A DNA stretch of 44,764 bases from Desulfuromonadaceae bacterium UBA5613 (GTDB lineage Bacteria; Desulfobacterota; Desulfuromonadia; Desulfuromonadales; UBA2197): positions 5,210 through 49,973 of the forward strand of contig DIKR01000138.1 in the NCBI GenBank assembly GCA_002424625.1, in the 5' to 3' direction. Under the pieces are notes generated by a model that ran no database searches, was not told where the DNA came from, and saw nothing but the letters and a program-made list of their open reading frames with translations. Numbering within the stretch: position 1 is the first letter of the stretch; each line of letters opens with the position of its first letter. The translations under genes and the position numbers were made by a program. Positions 1 to 7,119 of this stretch are shown piece after piece.

Positions 1-63
1 CCCCTGCGCACTCTGGTGCTCGAAGAACACGGGGATTTTATTGAAGTGATACTGGAAAGCTAA
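1..63 (+). CDS. C-terminal tail of a probable Rieske Fe-S subunit (partial)
   Basis: An open frame enters from the left edge and stops at TAA (61-63), giving about 20 residues starting PLRTL and ending in an acidic and hydrophobic beta-like tail. Rieske iron-sulfur proteins of bc-type complexes commonly end with a PLR-x-L strand. The next gene, 8 bp downstream, is a cytochrome b, the usual partner of a Rieske protein. The cluster-binding CxH and CxxH boxes lie outside the window, so the assignment rests on this short tail and on context. If the operon is of the Geobacter ext type this would correspond to ExtO. Confidence 0.5.
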   Translation, partial: PLRTLVLEEHGDFIEVILES

Positions 64-71
64 GGATCGCC

Positions 72-692
72 GTGATCAACGATTTTCTCAAACATCTCTT
101 TCCGCGGGTCGTCCTCAAAAAGAACCTGCGTCTCACCTACACCTTTTGTCTGGGGGGACTGGCTTTCTCCACCCTTCTGGTGTTGACGATCTCCGGGTTA
201 CTGCTGATTTTCTATTATCAGCCCTACGCCGGCAAGGCCTACGAGTCGATCCTCTTTCTGGAAGCAGCGGTTCCCGGCGGCGCTTACCTGCGGCGGCTGC
301 ATCGCCTCAGCTCCCATGTCTTTCTGGTCCTGATCTTTTTACATACTCTGCGGGTGGTTCTGACCGGTGCTTATCGCAAACCGCGGGAATTCAATTGGAT
401 CATCGGTTTTGCGCTGTTGTGCCTGGCGGTTTTTACTGCCTACACCGGTTACCTGTTGCCCATGGACCAGCTTTCCCTGTGGAAGACCCAGACCGGGATG
501 GAACTGATCGGCACAGTGCCCGGTGGTGACCTCATCCGGGCCCTGCTGCTCCCCGACGGGTTGGGGAACCCGCTATCGTTGCTGCGCTTTTATGCGCTGC
601 ACATCATTGTCTTGCCGGTAGCTATTCTGAGCCTTTGCGCCCTGCATTTTTACCGTATCCGCAAGGACAAAGGATTACTGCCGTATCTGTAA
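72..692 (+). CDS. Cytochrome b (b6-type N-terminal) subunit, ExtP-like
   Basis: This 206-aa integral membrane protein resembles cytochrome b6, the N-terminal half of cytochrome b, which carries both b haems of a quinol oxidoreductase. About four hydrophobic helices are visible. His77 and His91 are 14 residues apart, and His177 and His192 are 15 apart, matching the spacing of the four haem ligands in b6. The GTG start at 72 is preceded by AAGGA (62-66). It sits between a Rieske tail and a short subunit IV-like protein, so it should form a split bc/b6f-like complex passing electrons from menaquinol to the tetrahaem cytochrome encoded at 1133. The order and sizes resemble ExtO-ExtP-ExtQ of Geobacter ext clusters. 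That specific naming is from memory and unverified; the b-type cytochrome call is firm. Confidence 0.85.
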   Translation: MINDFLKHLFPRVVLKKNLRLTYTFCLGGLAFSTLLVLTISGLLLIFYYQPYAGKAYESILFLEAAVPGGAYLRRLHRLSSHVFLVLIFLHTLRVVLTGAYRKPREFNWIIGFALLCLAVFTAYTGYLLPMDQLSLWKTQTGMELIGTVPGGDLIRALLLPDGLGNPLSLLRFYALHIIVLPVAILSLCALHFYRIRKDKGLLPYL

Positions 693-743
693 AGTGTCGG
701 CGAAAAAATTGTTGTACTGGCCCGAGAGACCTGCTGGAGGAAG

Positions 744-1157
744 ATGAAAGAGTACGTTCACAGTGATCCACATTTTTTCCGCCTGATCAAGGTGGCAATG
801 ACTCTGGGGGTGGGACTACTGCTGCTTCTGGCGGCTGGGATCCCTGCCCCTCTGGAGGGACCGGCGGATATCAGTCGGGTGCCAAATCCGGTAAAGTCAG
901 CCTGGTTTCTCATGTGGATCCAGGAGCTGGTCAGCTATTCCAATCTTTTCATTTATCCAGCGATGATCACCGGACTGGCTCTTTTCTTACTTCCCTGGCT
1001 CCCTTGCAGCCCCCCTGCCGAACAGGCGCGTTGGCTGGGGCGAGAACAATGGCCGGCGAGTATACTTGTGCTGTTGACCCTTGCGATCATCGTCACCATG
1101 TCGGTCATAGCCCACTTTTTCCGGGGTGAAAATTGGCGACTTATCTGGCCCTTCTGA
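744..1157 (+). CDS. Cytochrome b C-terminal-type (subunit IV-like) membrane protein, ExtQ-like
   Basis: This 137-aa protein has three hydrophobic helices, at about residues 15-37, 66-85 and 102-124. The segment NPVKSAWFLMWIQE resembles the NP-x-K-x-x-W-YF region at the start of the C-terminal half of cytochrome b and of b6f subunit IV, which helps form the quinol site. The canonical PEWY motif is not present. GGAGG at 736-740 supports the ATG at 744. It lies 51 bp after the b6-like gene and overlaps the following cytochrome c gene by 25 bp, so the three are translated as one unit. The size matches ExtQ of Geobacter ext clusters, which is an inference. Confidence 0.7.
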   Translation: MKEYVHSDPHFFRLIKVAMTLGVGLLLLLAAGIPAPLEGPADISRVPNPVKSAWFLMWIQELVSYSNLFIYPAMITGLALFLLPWLPCSPPAEQARWLGREQWPASILVLLTLAIIVTMSVIAHFFRGENWRLIWPF

Positions 1158-1945
1158 CCCTTATCCTGACGCTGTTCGCGCCTGTAGCTGCCTTTGCCGC
1201 CGGAAACGGCTGCAAGCACTGTCACGCCGTCCACTACCCGGAACTCGGGGGGTGCGTTGACTGTCATGGCGGCGAGGAGCGGACCAAGCGCAAGGATTTG
1301 GCGCATCACGACCTGTTCGTGGGATCTTTGACCCACTTTCGCCTGCCACAGAGTCCGGTGACCGAGGCCGGAATCCGCCTGCTGGAGAACTCCGCCTGCC
1401 GGCGCTGTCACATCTCCGGGGGGAAGGGGAACCGTCTGGCGAGCAATCTTGATCAGCGCGCTGCTCTGCGCCCCTTCGATCTGGAAAACTCCATTCGTCA
1501 GCCGGTCGATTTTATGCCGGATTTCCATTTCAGCGACGCAGCTATTATCCGCCTGCTTAATGCCCTGCTTTTAGGGGGCCGAAATTCAGAGCCGACCGGG
1601 GTCGAAATACCACGGGTGGTCCATTTTGAAGGGGGCCGGGAGGCGTCGGAAAATCCTTTTGTCAAGCATTGCGGCGGCTGCCACCGAATGTTGACCGACC
1701 GTTATGGCGCCTTAGGCCGGGGGACGGCTGCTCCTAATCTTTCCGGATTGCTCACTGAGCACTATCCGGCCAACTTCAGCCCTGACCGCCTCCCCTGGAC
1801 GCGAGAACGATTGAAGACCTGGCTGGAAAATCCCCGGCAGCAACGCCCGCTGAGCCAGATGCGGACACGGCCATTGAATGAAGAGGAATTGACGGCGCTG
1901 CTTAATGTTTTCTCGGCTGAAATCGATGAGCAGAAAAGAAATTAA
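1133..1945 (+). CDS. Tetrahaem c-type cytochrome of the Rieske/cytochrome b complex
   Basis: This 270-aa exported cytochrome has four CXXCH motifs: CKHCH (27-31), CVDCH (41-45), CRRCH (89-93) and CGGCH (180-184). An N-terminal hydrophobic segment ending AAFAA suggests a Sec signal peptide with no lipobox cysteine. The first three haems sit in a multihaem-like N-terminal half. The last begins a class I cytochrome c-like domain, with a late Met near residue 249 as a possible axial ligand. The TTG start at 1133 has GGGGTGA just upstream and overlaps the subunit IV-like gene, implying coupled translation. It is the likely electron acceptor of the complex and the last gene before a terminator. Confidence 0.85.
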   Translation: MATYLALLTLILTLFAPVAAFAAGNGCKHCHAVHYPELGGCVDCHGGEERTKRKDLAHHDLFVGSLTHFRLPQSPVTEAGIRLLENSACRRCHISGGKGNRLASNLDQRAALRPFDLENSIRQPVDFMPDFHFSDAAIIRLLNALLLGGRNSEPTGVEIPRVVHFEGGREASENPFVKHCGGCHRMLTDRYGALGRGTAAPNLSGLLTEHYPANFSPDRLPWTRERLKTWLENPRQQRPLSQMRTRPLNEEELTALLNVFSAEIDEQKRN

Positions 1946-1978
1946 GCCATTGGGATCCATGGAAGTATAGTAATACGA

Positions 1979-2017
1979 GTTGAAGGCCGGCAGAGATGCC
2001 GGCCTTCAACTCTTTTT
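1979..2017 (+). terminator. Intrinsic terminator after the cytochrome bc operon
   Basis: A perfect 13-bp stem pairs GTTGAAGGCCGGC (1979-1991) with GCCGGCCTTCAAC (1998-2010) around a 6-nt loop and is followed by TCTTTTT. It follows the cytochrome gene by 33 bp. The right arm overlaps the last codons of the convergent minus-strand gene, so the hairpin separates the two converging units. Confidence 0.9.
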
Positions 2018-2347
2018 GACAAATTCCGACTTCAACCCCATTGCACCGATGCCGTCGATCTTGCAGTCGATATCGTGGTCACCGTCGACGAGGCGGATAT
2101 TCCTGACTTTGGTGCCGACCTTGACAACCAGCGATGAGCCCTTGATCTTCAGGTCCTTGATCACTGTCACCGCATCACCGTTGTGCAGTTCGTTGCCATG
2201 GGCGTCACGCACCACTATTTGCTGCTCAACCGGTGCGACGGCCGCGGCGCTGGACCATTCGTGGGCACATTCCGGACAGATGTAGATGCTGCCGTCTTCG
2301 TAGGTGTAAGTGGATTTGCAGGCGGGACAGGGGGGAAGTGTGCTCAT
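2006..2347 (-). CDS. yjdM: YjdM/PhnA-family zinc-ribbon protein
   Basis: This 113-aa protein begins with a zinc ribbon, CPAC (about residues 7-10) and CPEC (about 24-27), with the typical TYEDGSIYICPECAHEW context. A C-terminal beta-rich domain follows, containing VRDAHGNELHNGD and DLKIKGSS. This is the architecture of YjdM (old name PhnA), a widespread small protein once linked to alkylphosphonate use but of unclear function. Length is normal for the family. Its last codons lie inside the bidirectional hairpin at 1979-2010. It stands 50 bp downstream of the methyltransferase gene and may be cotranscribed with it. Confidence 0.92.
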   Translation of the reverse strand: MSTLPPCPACKSTYTYEDGSIYICPECAHEWSSAAAVAPVEQQIVVRDAHGNELHNGDAVTVIKDLKIKGSSLVVKVGTKVRNIRLVDGDHDIDCKIDGIGAMGLKSEFVKKS

Positions 2348-2397
2348 GGGGAATCCTTTATCAGTGAGTTAGCATTCAGGCCAAAATTTGCCAGGAT

Positions 2398-3021
2398 TCA
2401 GATCTTCTCGGCCACCATCAGAAACAGCGGAAAATCGGTTTGTCCGGGCCCCTCACCCTTTGTTATCTGAAAGATGGTGGTGAAATGAATATTTCGAAAC
2501 CCCGCCTCCTGCGCCTTACGGCGCAACTCGTCCCGGTCAAACCCCTTATGCCCGGTGAAGTCTGAACCATGGAAAGAGCCATCTTCGCTATCGAGATCAA
2601 CGATACAAAGGTGGCCGGGAGAATCGAGTATCGCGTAAAAATCATACAATAGTTTGTCGGCATCGGCGACGTGGTGAAGGGTCATCGCCGTATATATGAC
2701 GTCATATTTTTCTGCCGGCAGAGGGTCAGATTCCAGGTTCAACATCACGGGCTTCATCTTCGTGACGCCCGTGGCAGCGATCTTTTCCACCAGGACCGCG
2801 AGCATTCCGGCGGAACTGTCGGCCAGGGTGATCTCTTTGAAGTGCGGCAGCAGCGCGAAACTCAGGAGGCCCGTACCACATCCGTATTCAAGTCCCACGA
2901 GTTGGCTGGAACTCGGAAGATGATTTCGAATTCCTTCCGCCATGGCGAAGGCACGTGCGATCTTGACCGGATCAGAGTCCCAGGTCTTCGCCTTTTCGTC
3001 AAAGTCTGTTATTGAGGGCAT
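2398..3021 (-). CDS. Class I SAM-dependent methyltransferase
   Basis: This 207-aa protein has a Rossmann-type methyltransferase core. Motif I is GLEYGCGTGLLS and the acidic loop follows at LADSSAGML. The stretch YDVIYTAMTLHHVAD is the post-I segment seen in UbiE/COQ5-like enzymes. The substrate cannot be told from sequence. I chose the ATG at 3021 because AGAAGGA lies about 11 nt upstream and MPSITDFDEKAKTWD is a typical start for this family. An in-frame ATG 36 bp upstream (3057) has no visible ribosome binding site. No specific pathway is implied by its neighbours. Confidence 0.82.
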   Translation of the reverse strand: MPSITDFDEKAKTWDSDPVKIARAFAMAEGIRNHLPSSSQLVGLEYGCGTGLLSFALLPHFKEITLADSSAGMLAVLVEKIAATGVTKMKPVMLNLESDPLPAEKYDVIYTAMTLHHVADADKLLYDFYAILDSPGHLCIVDLDSEDGSFHGSDFTGHKGFDRDELRRKAQEAGFRNIHFTTIFQITKGEGPGQTDFPLFLMVAEKI

Positions 3022-3125
3022 ATGGTCACAAAGTCCTTCTAGGTCTGGTGGAGACATTGAATTAATCGGGCTGCACAGCTTTTCATGCAGTCCAGTCGAC
3101 TGCTAAAAATATCCGGACATTGCCG

Positions 3126-3749
3126 TCAACATTGTTCCGCTGCAACTTTCCGCAAAAACGCCGGGACAGCTGCTTTCGGCACTTTGGCCAATTGCTCCAT
3201 CAACGCGAAGGGTACATGGTTAAACCGGAAGTTGTCCTTGAGCTCATTGACCATGCTGATCCAGAGATGGCCGGTCATCTCCGCGTCGGCCAGGGCGCGA
3301 TGGTAGACGCCGTTGTTGACAAGGTTTTTGTATCTGACCAGCGTCTCCAGGCGATGACTCGGCGCGTCGGGATAAAGGCGACGGGCCACGAGCATGGAAC
3401 AGGCGAATTCCTGCCGGCGCTGCTGATTGATCCGTTGCAGTTCAGCGTCGAGAAAGCGCCGGTCGAAGTTGGCGTTGTGGGCCACGAGATGGTGTCCCGC
3501 CATAAATTTAGTGAACTTCCCCATCACTTCGGAGGTGGAAGGAGCGCTGGCAAGCATCTTGTTGGTGATGCCGGTATACTCCGCGATGAAACTGCTGATC
3601 TTCATCTGCGGATTCATCAGACTCTGGAAGCGGTCAACAATCTGGTTATCTCGCAAAAGAACTGCACCGATTTCAATGGCGCGATCCCCGTAATCAGGAG
3701 AGAGACCAGTGGTTTCAAAGTCGAGCACCACCACGCTGTAATTGCCCAT
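3126..3749 (-). CDS. DnaQ-like 3'-5' exonuclease
   Basis: This 207-aa protein has a DEDDh exonuclease fold. ExoI is VVLDFETTGLSPDYG near the N-terminus (catalytic Asp and Glu). ExoII is HHLVAHNANFDRRFLD. ExoIII is YHRALADAEMTGHL, with the catalytic His and Asp. It resembles the DNA polymerase III epsilon proofreading subunit and stand-alone exonucleases. The start at ATG 3749 is set by homology: the frame stays open further upstream, but that stretch contains a palindromic repeat and a terminator and encodes low-complexity residues. AAGGAG lies about 14 nt upstream. It could be a stand-alone DNA repair exonuclease. Confidence 0.85.
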   Translation of the reverse strand: MGNYSVVVLDFETTGLSPDYGDRAIEIGAVLLRDNQIVDRFQSLMNPQMKISSFIAEYTGITNKMLASAPSTSEVMGKFTKFMAGHHLVAHNANFDRRFLDAELQRINQQRRQEFACSMLVARRLYPDAPSHRLETLVRYKNLVNNGVYHRALADAEMTGHLWISMVNELKDNFRFNHVPFALMEQLAKVPKAAVPAFLRKVAAEQC

Positions 3750-3795
3750 AATCTTTGCTGAAGCTCCTTCTGCTGATTCTTCTCCTGCCCGGCCT

Positions 3796-3834
3796 GACCA
3801 CCCCCCGACCCCCTCCTTAACAAAGGAGTGGGAG
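3796..3834 (+). repeat. Short GC-rich palindromic repeat, copy A
   Basis: The sequence reads GACCACCCCCCGACC, then CCCTCCTTAACAAAGGAG, then TGGGAG. The inner CTCCTT/AAGGAG arms form a hairpin; the C-rich left flank is not mirrored. The same element occurs inverted at 7077-7110. Elements of the form CCCTCCTT-n-AAGGAGGG are dispersed in many bacterial genomes. Confidence 0.75.
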
Positions 3835-3843
3835 CAATCATAA

Positions 3844-3880
3844 AGAAGGGCACGGAAAGTCTGGGTTTCCGTGCCCTTCT
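3844..3880 (-). terminator. Intrinsic terminator of the lipoprotein cluster
   Basis: A perfect 15-bp stem pairs AGAAGGGCACGGAAA (3844-3858) with TTTCCGTGCCCTTCT (3866-3880) around a 7-nt loop. Read leftward it lies about 20 bp beyond the stop of the DUF1566 gene and is followed by TTTA only, so the T-tract is weak. It also lies upstream of the exonuclease gene. Confidence 0.75.
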
Positions 3881-3900
3881 CATTCCTGTGCAGACGGATC

Positions 3901-4401
3901 TTAACGTCCGCCGCGGACCGGCCAGAGATAATAGAGTTTGTCATCCGGCTTGACGGTGACTTTACCGGAGGCGAAGTCGGCAATATACATTTGACTGCTC
4001 GATTCGCGGGTCGAGGTCCAGTAGCCGTAGTCCCTGACGTCCTCGAAACCGAGATCGCGCAGAGCCTGATACGGCCAGGTTTCAACCTTCTCAACCTTGT
4101 ACTTACCGGTCTTTTTGGCGTAATCAAGCAGAGAGGTCATCTCGTCACGCGTCGGCACCCGCCAATCGGCATAACCTCCAAAGGTGCTTTTGTTAAGATT
4201 CTGGATGAAGGCATAAACATTGTCATCGGCCCGCCAAGGGAGAGGCTTATTGGCGAGGTTGGCATTCTTCATCCAGATGACACCGGTTTCGGTGTCAATG
4301 GCGGTCTTTTCCTGCATGGCCATGCGGCTGCGCGGAGCCGAGCAGGCAGAGAGGAGGACCAACAGGGCGAAAAATCCGGCGAGATAAAAAATTCGGCGCA
4401 T
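3901..4401 (-). CDS. DUF1566 (Lcl-like) domain lipoprotein
   Basis: This 166-aa protein opens with a lipoprotein signal: MRR, a hydrophobic run and the lipobox LLSAC (Cys about residue 20). The mature part has a DUF1566-type domain: DTETGVIWMKNAN, then GGYADWRVPTRDEM, then YWTSTRE and a terminal YYLWPVRGG. These are hallmarks of this C-type-lectin-like family, found in envelope or secreted proteins of unknown specific function. It is the last gene of a four-gene lipoprotein cluster, 6 bp after the LpoB-like gene and upstream of the terminator at 3844-3880. A role in envelope maintenance is a guess from context. Confidence 0.85.
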   Translation of the reverse strand: MRRIFYLAGFFALLVLLSACSAPRSRMAMQEKTAIDTETGVIWMKNANLANKPLPWRADDNVYAFIQNLNKSTFGGYADWRVPTRDEMTSLLDYAKKTGKYKVEKVETWPYQALRDLGFEDVRDYGYWTSTRESSSQMYIADFASGKVTVKPDDKLYYLWPVRGGR

Positions 4402-4407
4402 AATGAA

Positions 4408-5004
4408 TTACCCTCCGAAAGTCGACCTTTTAAAAGTTTTGCGAATTTCCTTTTCATCCGACCACTCAAGAATTCCGGTCTTGAGATTCTTCAGGTTCAT
4501 GGTGAATTTATAGTAGGTATCGGTGATGCTCCCCTGTCTCTGGCGGATTTCAGAAAAGTTGGCCGTGAGCAGATACCCGGCGCCAATCTGCTGGCCGAAA
4601 TCGACGGCAGTCTTGGGATCAACCAGACCGCTATCCTGCTGGATCGACAACTCTTCGATGGCAGCGTCATCGGTGGTGCGATCAATAAAGCGGAACTTGC
4701 CGGAACGGATGAGTTTAGTGCGAATCGAGTCGGTGATCGATTCCGTATCGATATGCTGCATGGTTTTGTTTTTGACTCTATCAACGGCAATCACCGGGCG
4801 CTGCTGCGCAGTCAATTCGACAATCGGCGGGAAAGTCAGGAGGGAATCGACCATCGATTCAGCGATCTGTTGCAGGTCGGAGGACCCGAACTCCACACTC
4901 AGCGGTTTTGCCGACCCGGCATCGCCGTACTGAACCTTCGAAGCACAACCGGCGATCAGCGCCAGCAGGAGGAGCAGCGTGCAGCCTGAAAAAATTCTCT
5001 TCAT
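4408..5004 (-). CDS. lpoB: LpoB-like penicillin-binding protein activator lipoprotein
   Basis: This 198-aa lipoprotein has a signal ending ALIAGC. The body contains RPVIAVDRVKNKTMQHIDT and a Thr/Ser-rich segment DSIRTKLIRSGKFRFIDR, then QQIGAGYLLTANFSEI, matching the LpoB/CsgG-like fold. In enterobacteria LpoB is an outer-membrane lipoprotein that activates PBP1B. The ATG at 5004 is preceded by AGGAG with an 8-nt spacer; a start seven codons earlier lacks this. The YcfL-like gene lies just upstream, as in the E. coli ycfL-lpoB pair, which supports the call. Which PBP it would activate here is unknown. Confidence 0.85.
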   Translation of the reverse strand: MKRIFSGCTLLLLLALIAGCASKVQYGDAGSAKPLSVEFGSSDLQQIAESMVDSLLTFPPIVELTAQQRPVIAVDRVKNKTMQHIDTESITDSIRTKLIRSGKFRFIDRTTDDAAIEELSIQQDSGLVDPKTAVDFGQQIGAGYLLTANFSEIRQRQGSITDTYYKFTMNLKNLKTGILEWSDEKEIRKTFKRSTFGG

Positions 5005-5034
5005 CTCTTGTTCTCCTATCGTCAAATAATTATT

Positions 5035-5460
5035 TTAATCCGCGTCGCGCAGCAGCAGTTTGTATTCGCGTCCCCGGGGATCCGGGGCAAGCCCCTGGAT
5101 GGTCTTGCTCTCTTTGCCGTAAATGATCAACGGCTTCCAGGTTGCCGACGCTGCGTTGAGGGCGAGCCCATCAAGATCGAACCACTCAAACTTGTACTGA
5201 AAGCTGAGAGTGTCCCCGGCTTTTGAGCGCAGCGTCACCTGTGCCAGGAGCATGTCCCCGACCTTGGAGCTGGTCATTTCTTCAATAGTGACTTTGCGGG
5301 ACAGGGTGGAACTGTTGTAAACGACCTTGGTGTTGAGCATCGGCGCGCCATCATCTGTCCAGCCGGACCTGGCGCGCCCTTCGGCGCCGGACGTTGGCGA
5401 ACAACCGGAAAGAGCTGTTATCCCTACGATCAGCAGTGCTGCGAGTTTCAGTAGTTGCAT
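5035..5460 (-). CDS. YcfL-family (DUF1425) lipoprotein
   Basis: This 141-aa lipoprotein has the lipobox ALSGC at about residues 16-20. The mature domain contains VTIEEMTSSKVGDMLLAQV and FQYKFEWFDLDG, followed by WKPLIIYGKES, the beta-sandwich pattern of the YcfL/DUF1425 family. In E. coli ycfL is next to lpoB, and the same order is kept here with 30 bp between them. The function of YcfL is not established; a supporting role in PBP1B regulation is inferred from conserved neighbourhood only. Confidence 0.85.
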   Translation of the reverse strand: MQLLKLAALLIVGITALSGCSPTSGAEGRARSGWTDDGAPMLNTKVVYNSSTLSRKVTIEEMTSSKVGDMLLAQVTLRSKAGDTLSFQYKFEWFDLDGLALNAASATWKPLIIYGKESKTIQGLAPDPRGREYKLLLRDAD

Positions 5461-5615
5461 GGGATTACCTCCGTTTTAGTCGTTTTACTTCTCGTTTAAA
5501 TACGGCGGTTATGCCGCGACCAGCACCATTAATCATGGCAAAACTTTGCTTGCTGTCAATGCGGACACTCCCGGTCCAGAGCACCGAACCGCACAAGCCG
5601 CGATGTGCAACACCC

Positions 5616-7052
5616 CTATTTTTCAAAAGAAACCATTGCTGTGTGAAACTGATTCCCGGTCTTGACAACATAAACGATGGTCTTCCCCCCGCTCTTAACG
5701 TCAACAGCGATCTCAGGCCCGAGCGAACTGTCCGGTGACTGCAAACGTAAGGACTGCTCCCCGACCGGCAGGTTGACCCGGAGAATCTGCACATTTTCCG
5801 GCAGGGTCAACCAACTGCGCAGATCGGCATTCTCACTGATCACTGAGTACGCCAGCATCCCCAACTGACCGGCAGCACCCAACCTCTCTTTGGCCGCTTG
5901 TTGCGCCAGAGCTTTACTCACCGCCCGCACAACCTGTCGGGTAAGGAGAATCGGCATCTTCTCCTGCAACGACTTAACCGCCAACCCCTTCACATCACAA
6001 AGCAATTCCGTTCTTCCCCGCAGTGTGTAGCCGGTCAGAACTTCGAGGGGACGATAGTCACGCCAGGTCACGCGGTAATAGGGAAAAGCCAGAGTGACGA
6101 GTCCGCCAGGGACAAAAAAAGGGATCTTGATCTCCTCGCGGGGAGAGACAAAGCCTTCCTCATAAAGAAGGATGAGCTCGCCCTCGTCTCTCTTCGCCGC
6201 AACGCCCATCGTATTGTAAAGGGCCGGAAAACGTTTGGCAAGGGCCGCCAGGTCATCATCCATTTGCAGTCGTCGCGCCAGACGAATAACATCCCGCTGC
6301 ACATAACTATTCTCGGGATAGATCTCCAGCGCCTTCTTGTAAGCGATATATGCGTCGTTCTCTTCTCCCTGCAGTTCATAAACCACCCCGGAAAGATAGA
6401 AGGAGTAGGCATTCTGAAAAGAGTTTTTGAGCCGACCGGCGACTTCATCGAGTTGAGCATAGCGACGTTGGAACTCATTATTCTCAGCCGAATTTCCGAC
6501 ACCTCGCTTTTGCGCCTCCTTCTCGGCCCGATCCAACTCTTTGGCGTGGCGTTTGAGGGCTTCTTGCTGCTCGGTATTGGCCCAGCGGAATTCGACCCCC
6601 GCCCCGCTCAGATCGCCCTCAAGGAGATAATTGAGGGCTTGATAATGGTGAAGCAGGACCCGCTCATACCCTTCCCCCACGTAAGGCAGGGCATTGTCAT
6701 TCGTTGCAAAAGACGCCAGAGAAGCGCCTATCTGACCGGCACTGACCAGAGCCCGCTCTTCATTGCTGCGAATGGCGGCAATAGCCACAGCAAAATCGTT
6801 ACGACTGGTTTCGGTTTGACCAAGGAGCTGGGCGACACGGCCATGCTCGAGATTGTAAAGGATTTTGTCACTGCCGCGTCTTTCTCTTTTATAGCTGGAA
6901 GAGAGATCAACGGAAGGCGGAGTACGGATGAGTTTTTGCTGCAAGGGGGCAATCTTGTGGGGATAAGGCTGAAAAGTCGTCGAAATCGAACAACCGGCCA
7001 GGAGCAGGAAAAGAAAGATTACCCCGAGTCTTTTGCATCCTCGTTGGAACAT
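5616..7052 (-). CDS. COG3014-like lipoprotein with tetratricopeptide-like helices
   Basis: This 478-aa lipoprotein has the lipobox LLAGC near residue 20. The middle contains helical repeat-like segments, for example NAYSFYLSGVVYELQGEENDAYIAYKKALEIYPENSYVQ, here described as one TPR-like unit at about residues 215-255. The C-terminal half is beta-rich, with EEIKIPFFVPGGLVTLAFPYYR and GGKTIVYVVKTG. Proteins of this type, annotated COG3014, commonly sit beside YcfL and LpoB homologues. The start ATG at 7052 has GGAG six bases upstream; an ATG two codons earlier abuts the same GGAG and is less likely. It lies 155 bp upstream of the YcfL-like gene, and I see no gene or clear signal in that gap. 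Confidence 0.8.
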   Translation of the reverse strand: MFQRGCKRLGVIFLFLLLAGCSISTTFQPYPHKIAPLQQKLIRTPPSVDLSSSYKRERRGSDKILYNLEHGRVAQLLGQTETSRNDFAVAIAAIRSNEERALVSAGQIGASLASFATNDNALPYVGEGYERVLLHHYQALNYLLEGDLSGAGVEFRWANTEQQEALKRHAKELDRAEKEAQKRGVGNSAENNEFQRRYAQLDEVAGRLKNSFQNAYSFYLSGVVYELQGEENDAYIAYKKALEIYPENSYVQRDVIRLARRLQMDDDLAALAKRFPALYNTMGVAAKRDEGELILLYEEGFVSPREEIKIPFFVPGGLVTLAFPYYRVTWRDYRPLEVLTGYTLRGRTELLCDVKGLAVKSLQEKMPILLTRQVVRAVSKALAQQAAKERLGAAGQLGMLAYSVISENADLRSWLTLPENVQILRVNLPVGEQSLRLQSPDSSLGPEIAVDVKSGGKTIVYVVKTGNQFHTAMVSFEK

Positions 7053-7076
7053 AATCATCTCCGGATCGATCTTTAA

Positions 7077-7110
7077 CTCCCTCCTTTCTTAAGGAGGGCT
7101 GGGGGTGGTC
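7077..7110 (-). repeat. Short GC-rich palindromic repeat, copy B (inverted)
   Basis: On the minus strand it reads GACCACCCCCAGCCC, then TCCTTAAGAAAGGAGGGAG, matching copy A at 3796-3834 apart from small indels and substitutions. CCCTCCTT pairs with AAGGAGGG as a hairpin. It lies in the 67-bp gap between rlpA and the COG3014-like gene, so the two copies flank the lipoprotein cluster in opposite orientations. Confidence 0.75.
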
Positions 7111-7119
7111 GATTTCGAC

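Noticed and set aside
3749..4127. N-terminal extension of the DnaQ-like exonuclease
   Set aside because: The extended frame runs through a palindromic repeat, a terminator and the end of the neighbouring gene; the exonuclease core starts right after ATG 3749.
4170..4440. Shared STFGG residues at the LpoB C-terminus and within the DUF1566 protein
   Set aside because: The match is five residues with different codons and unrelated surroundings, so it is likely coincidence rather than duplication.
3871..4989. 372-codon plus-strand frame across the DUF1566 and LpoB genes
   Set aside because: It is antisense to two lipoprotein genes with clear signal peptides and ribosome binding sites.
5898..7076. 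392-codon plus-strand frame opposite the COG3014-like gene
   Set aside because: The minus-strand frame has a lipobox, repeats and a ribosome binding site; the opposite frame has none.
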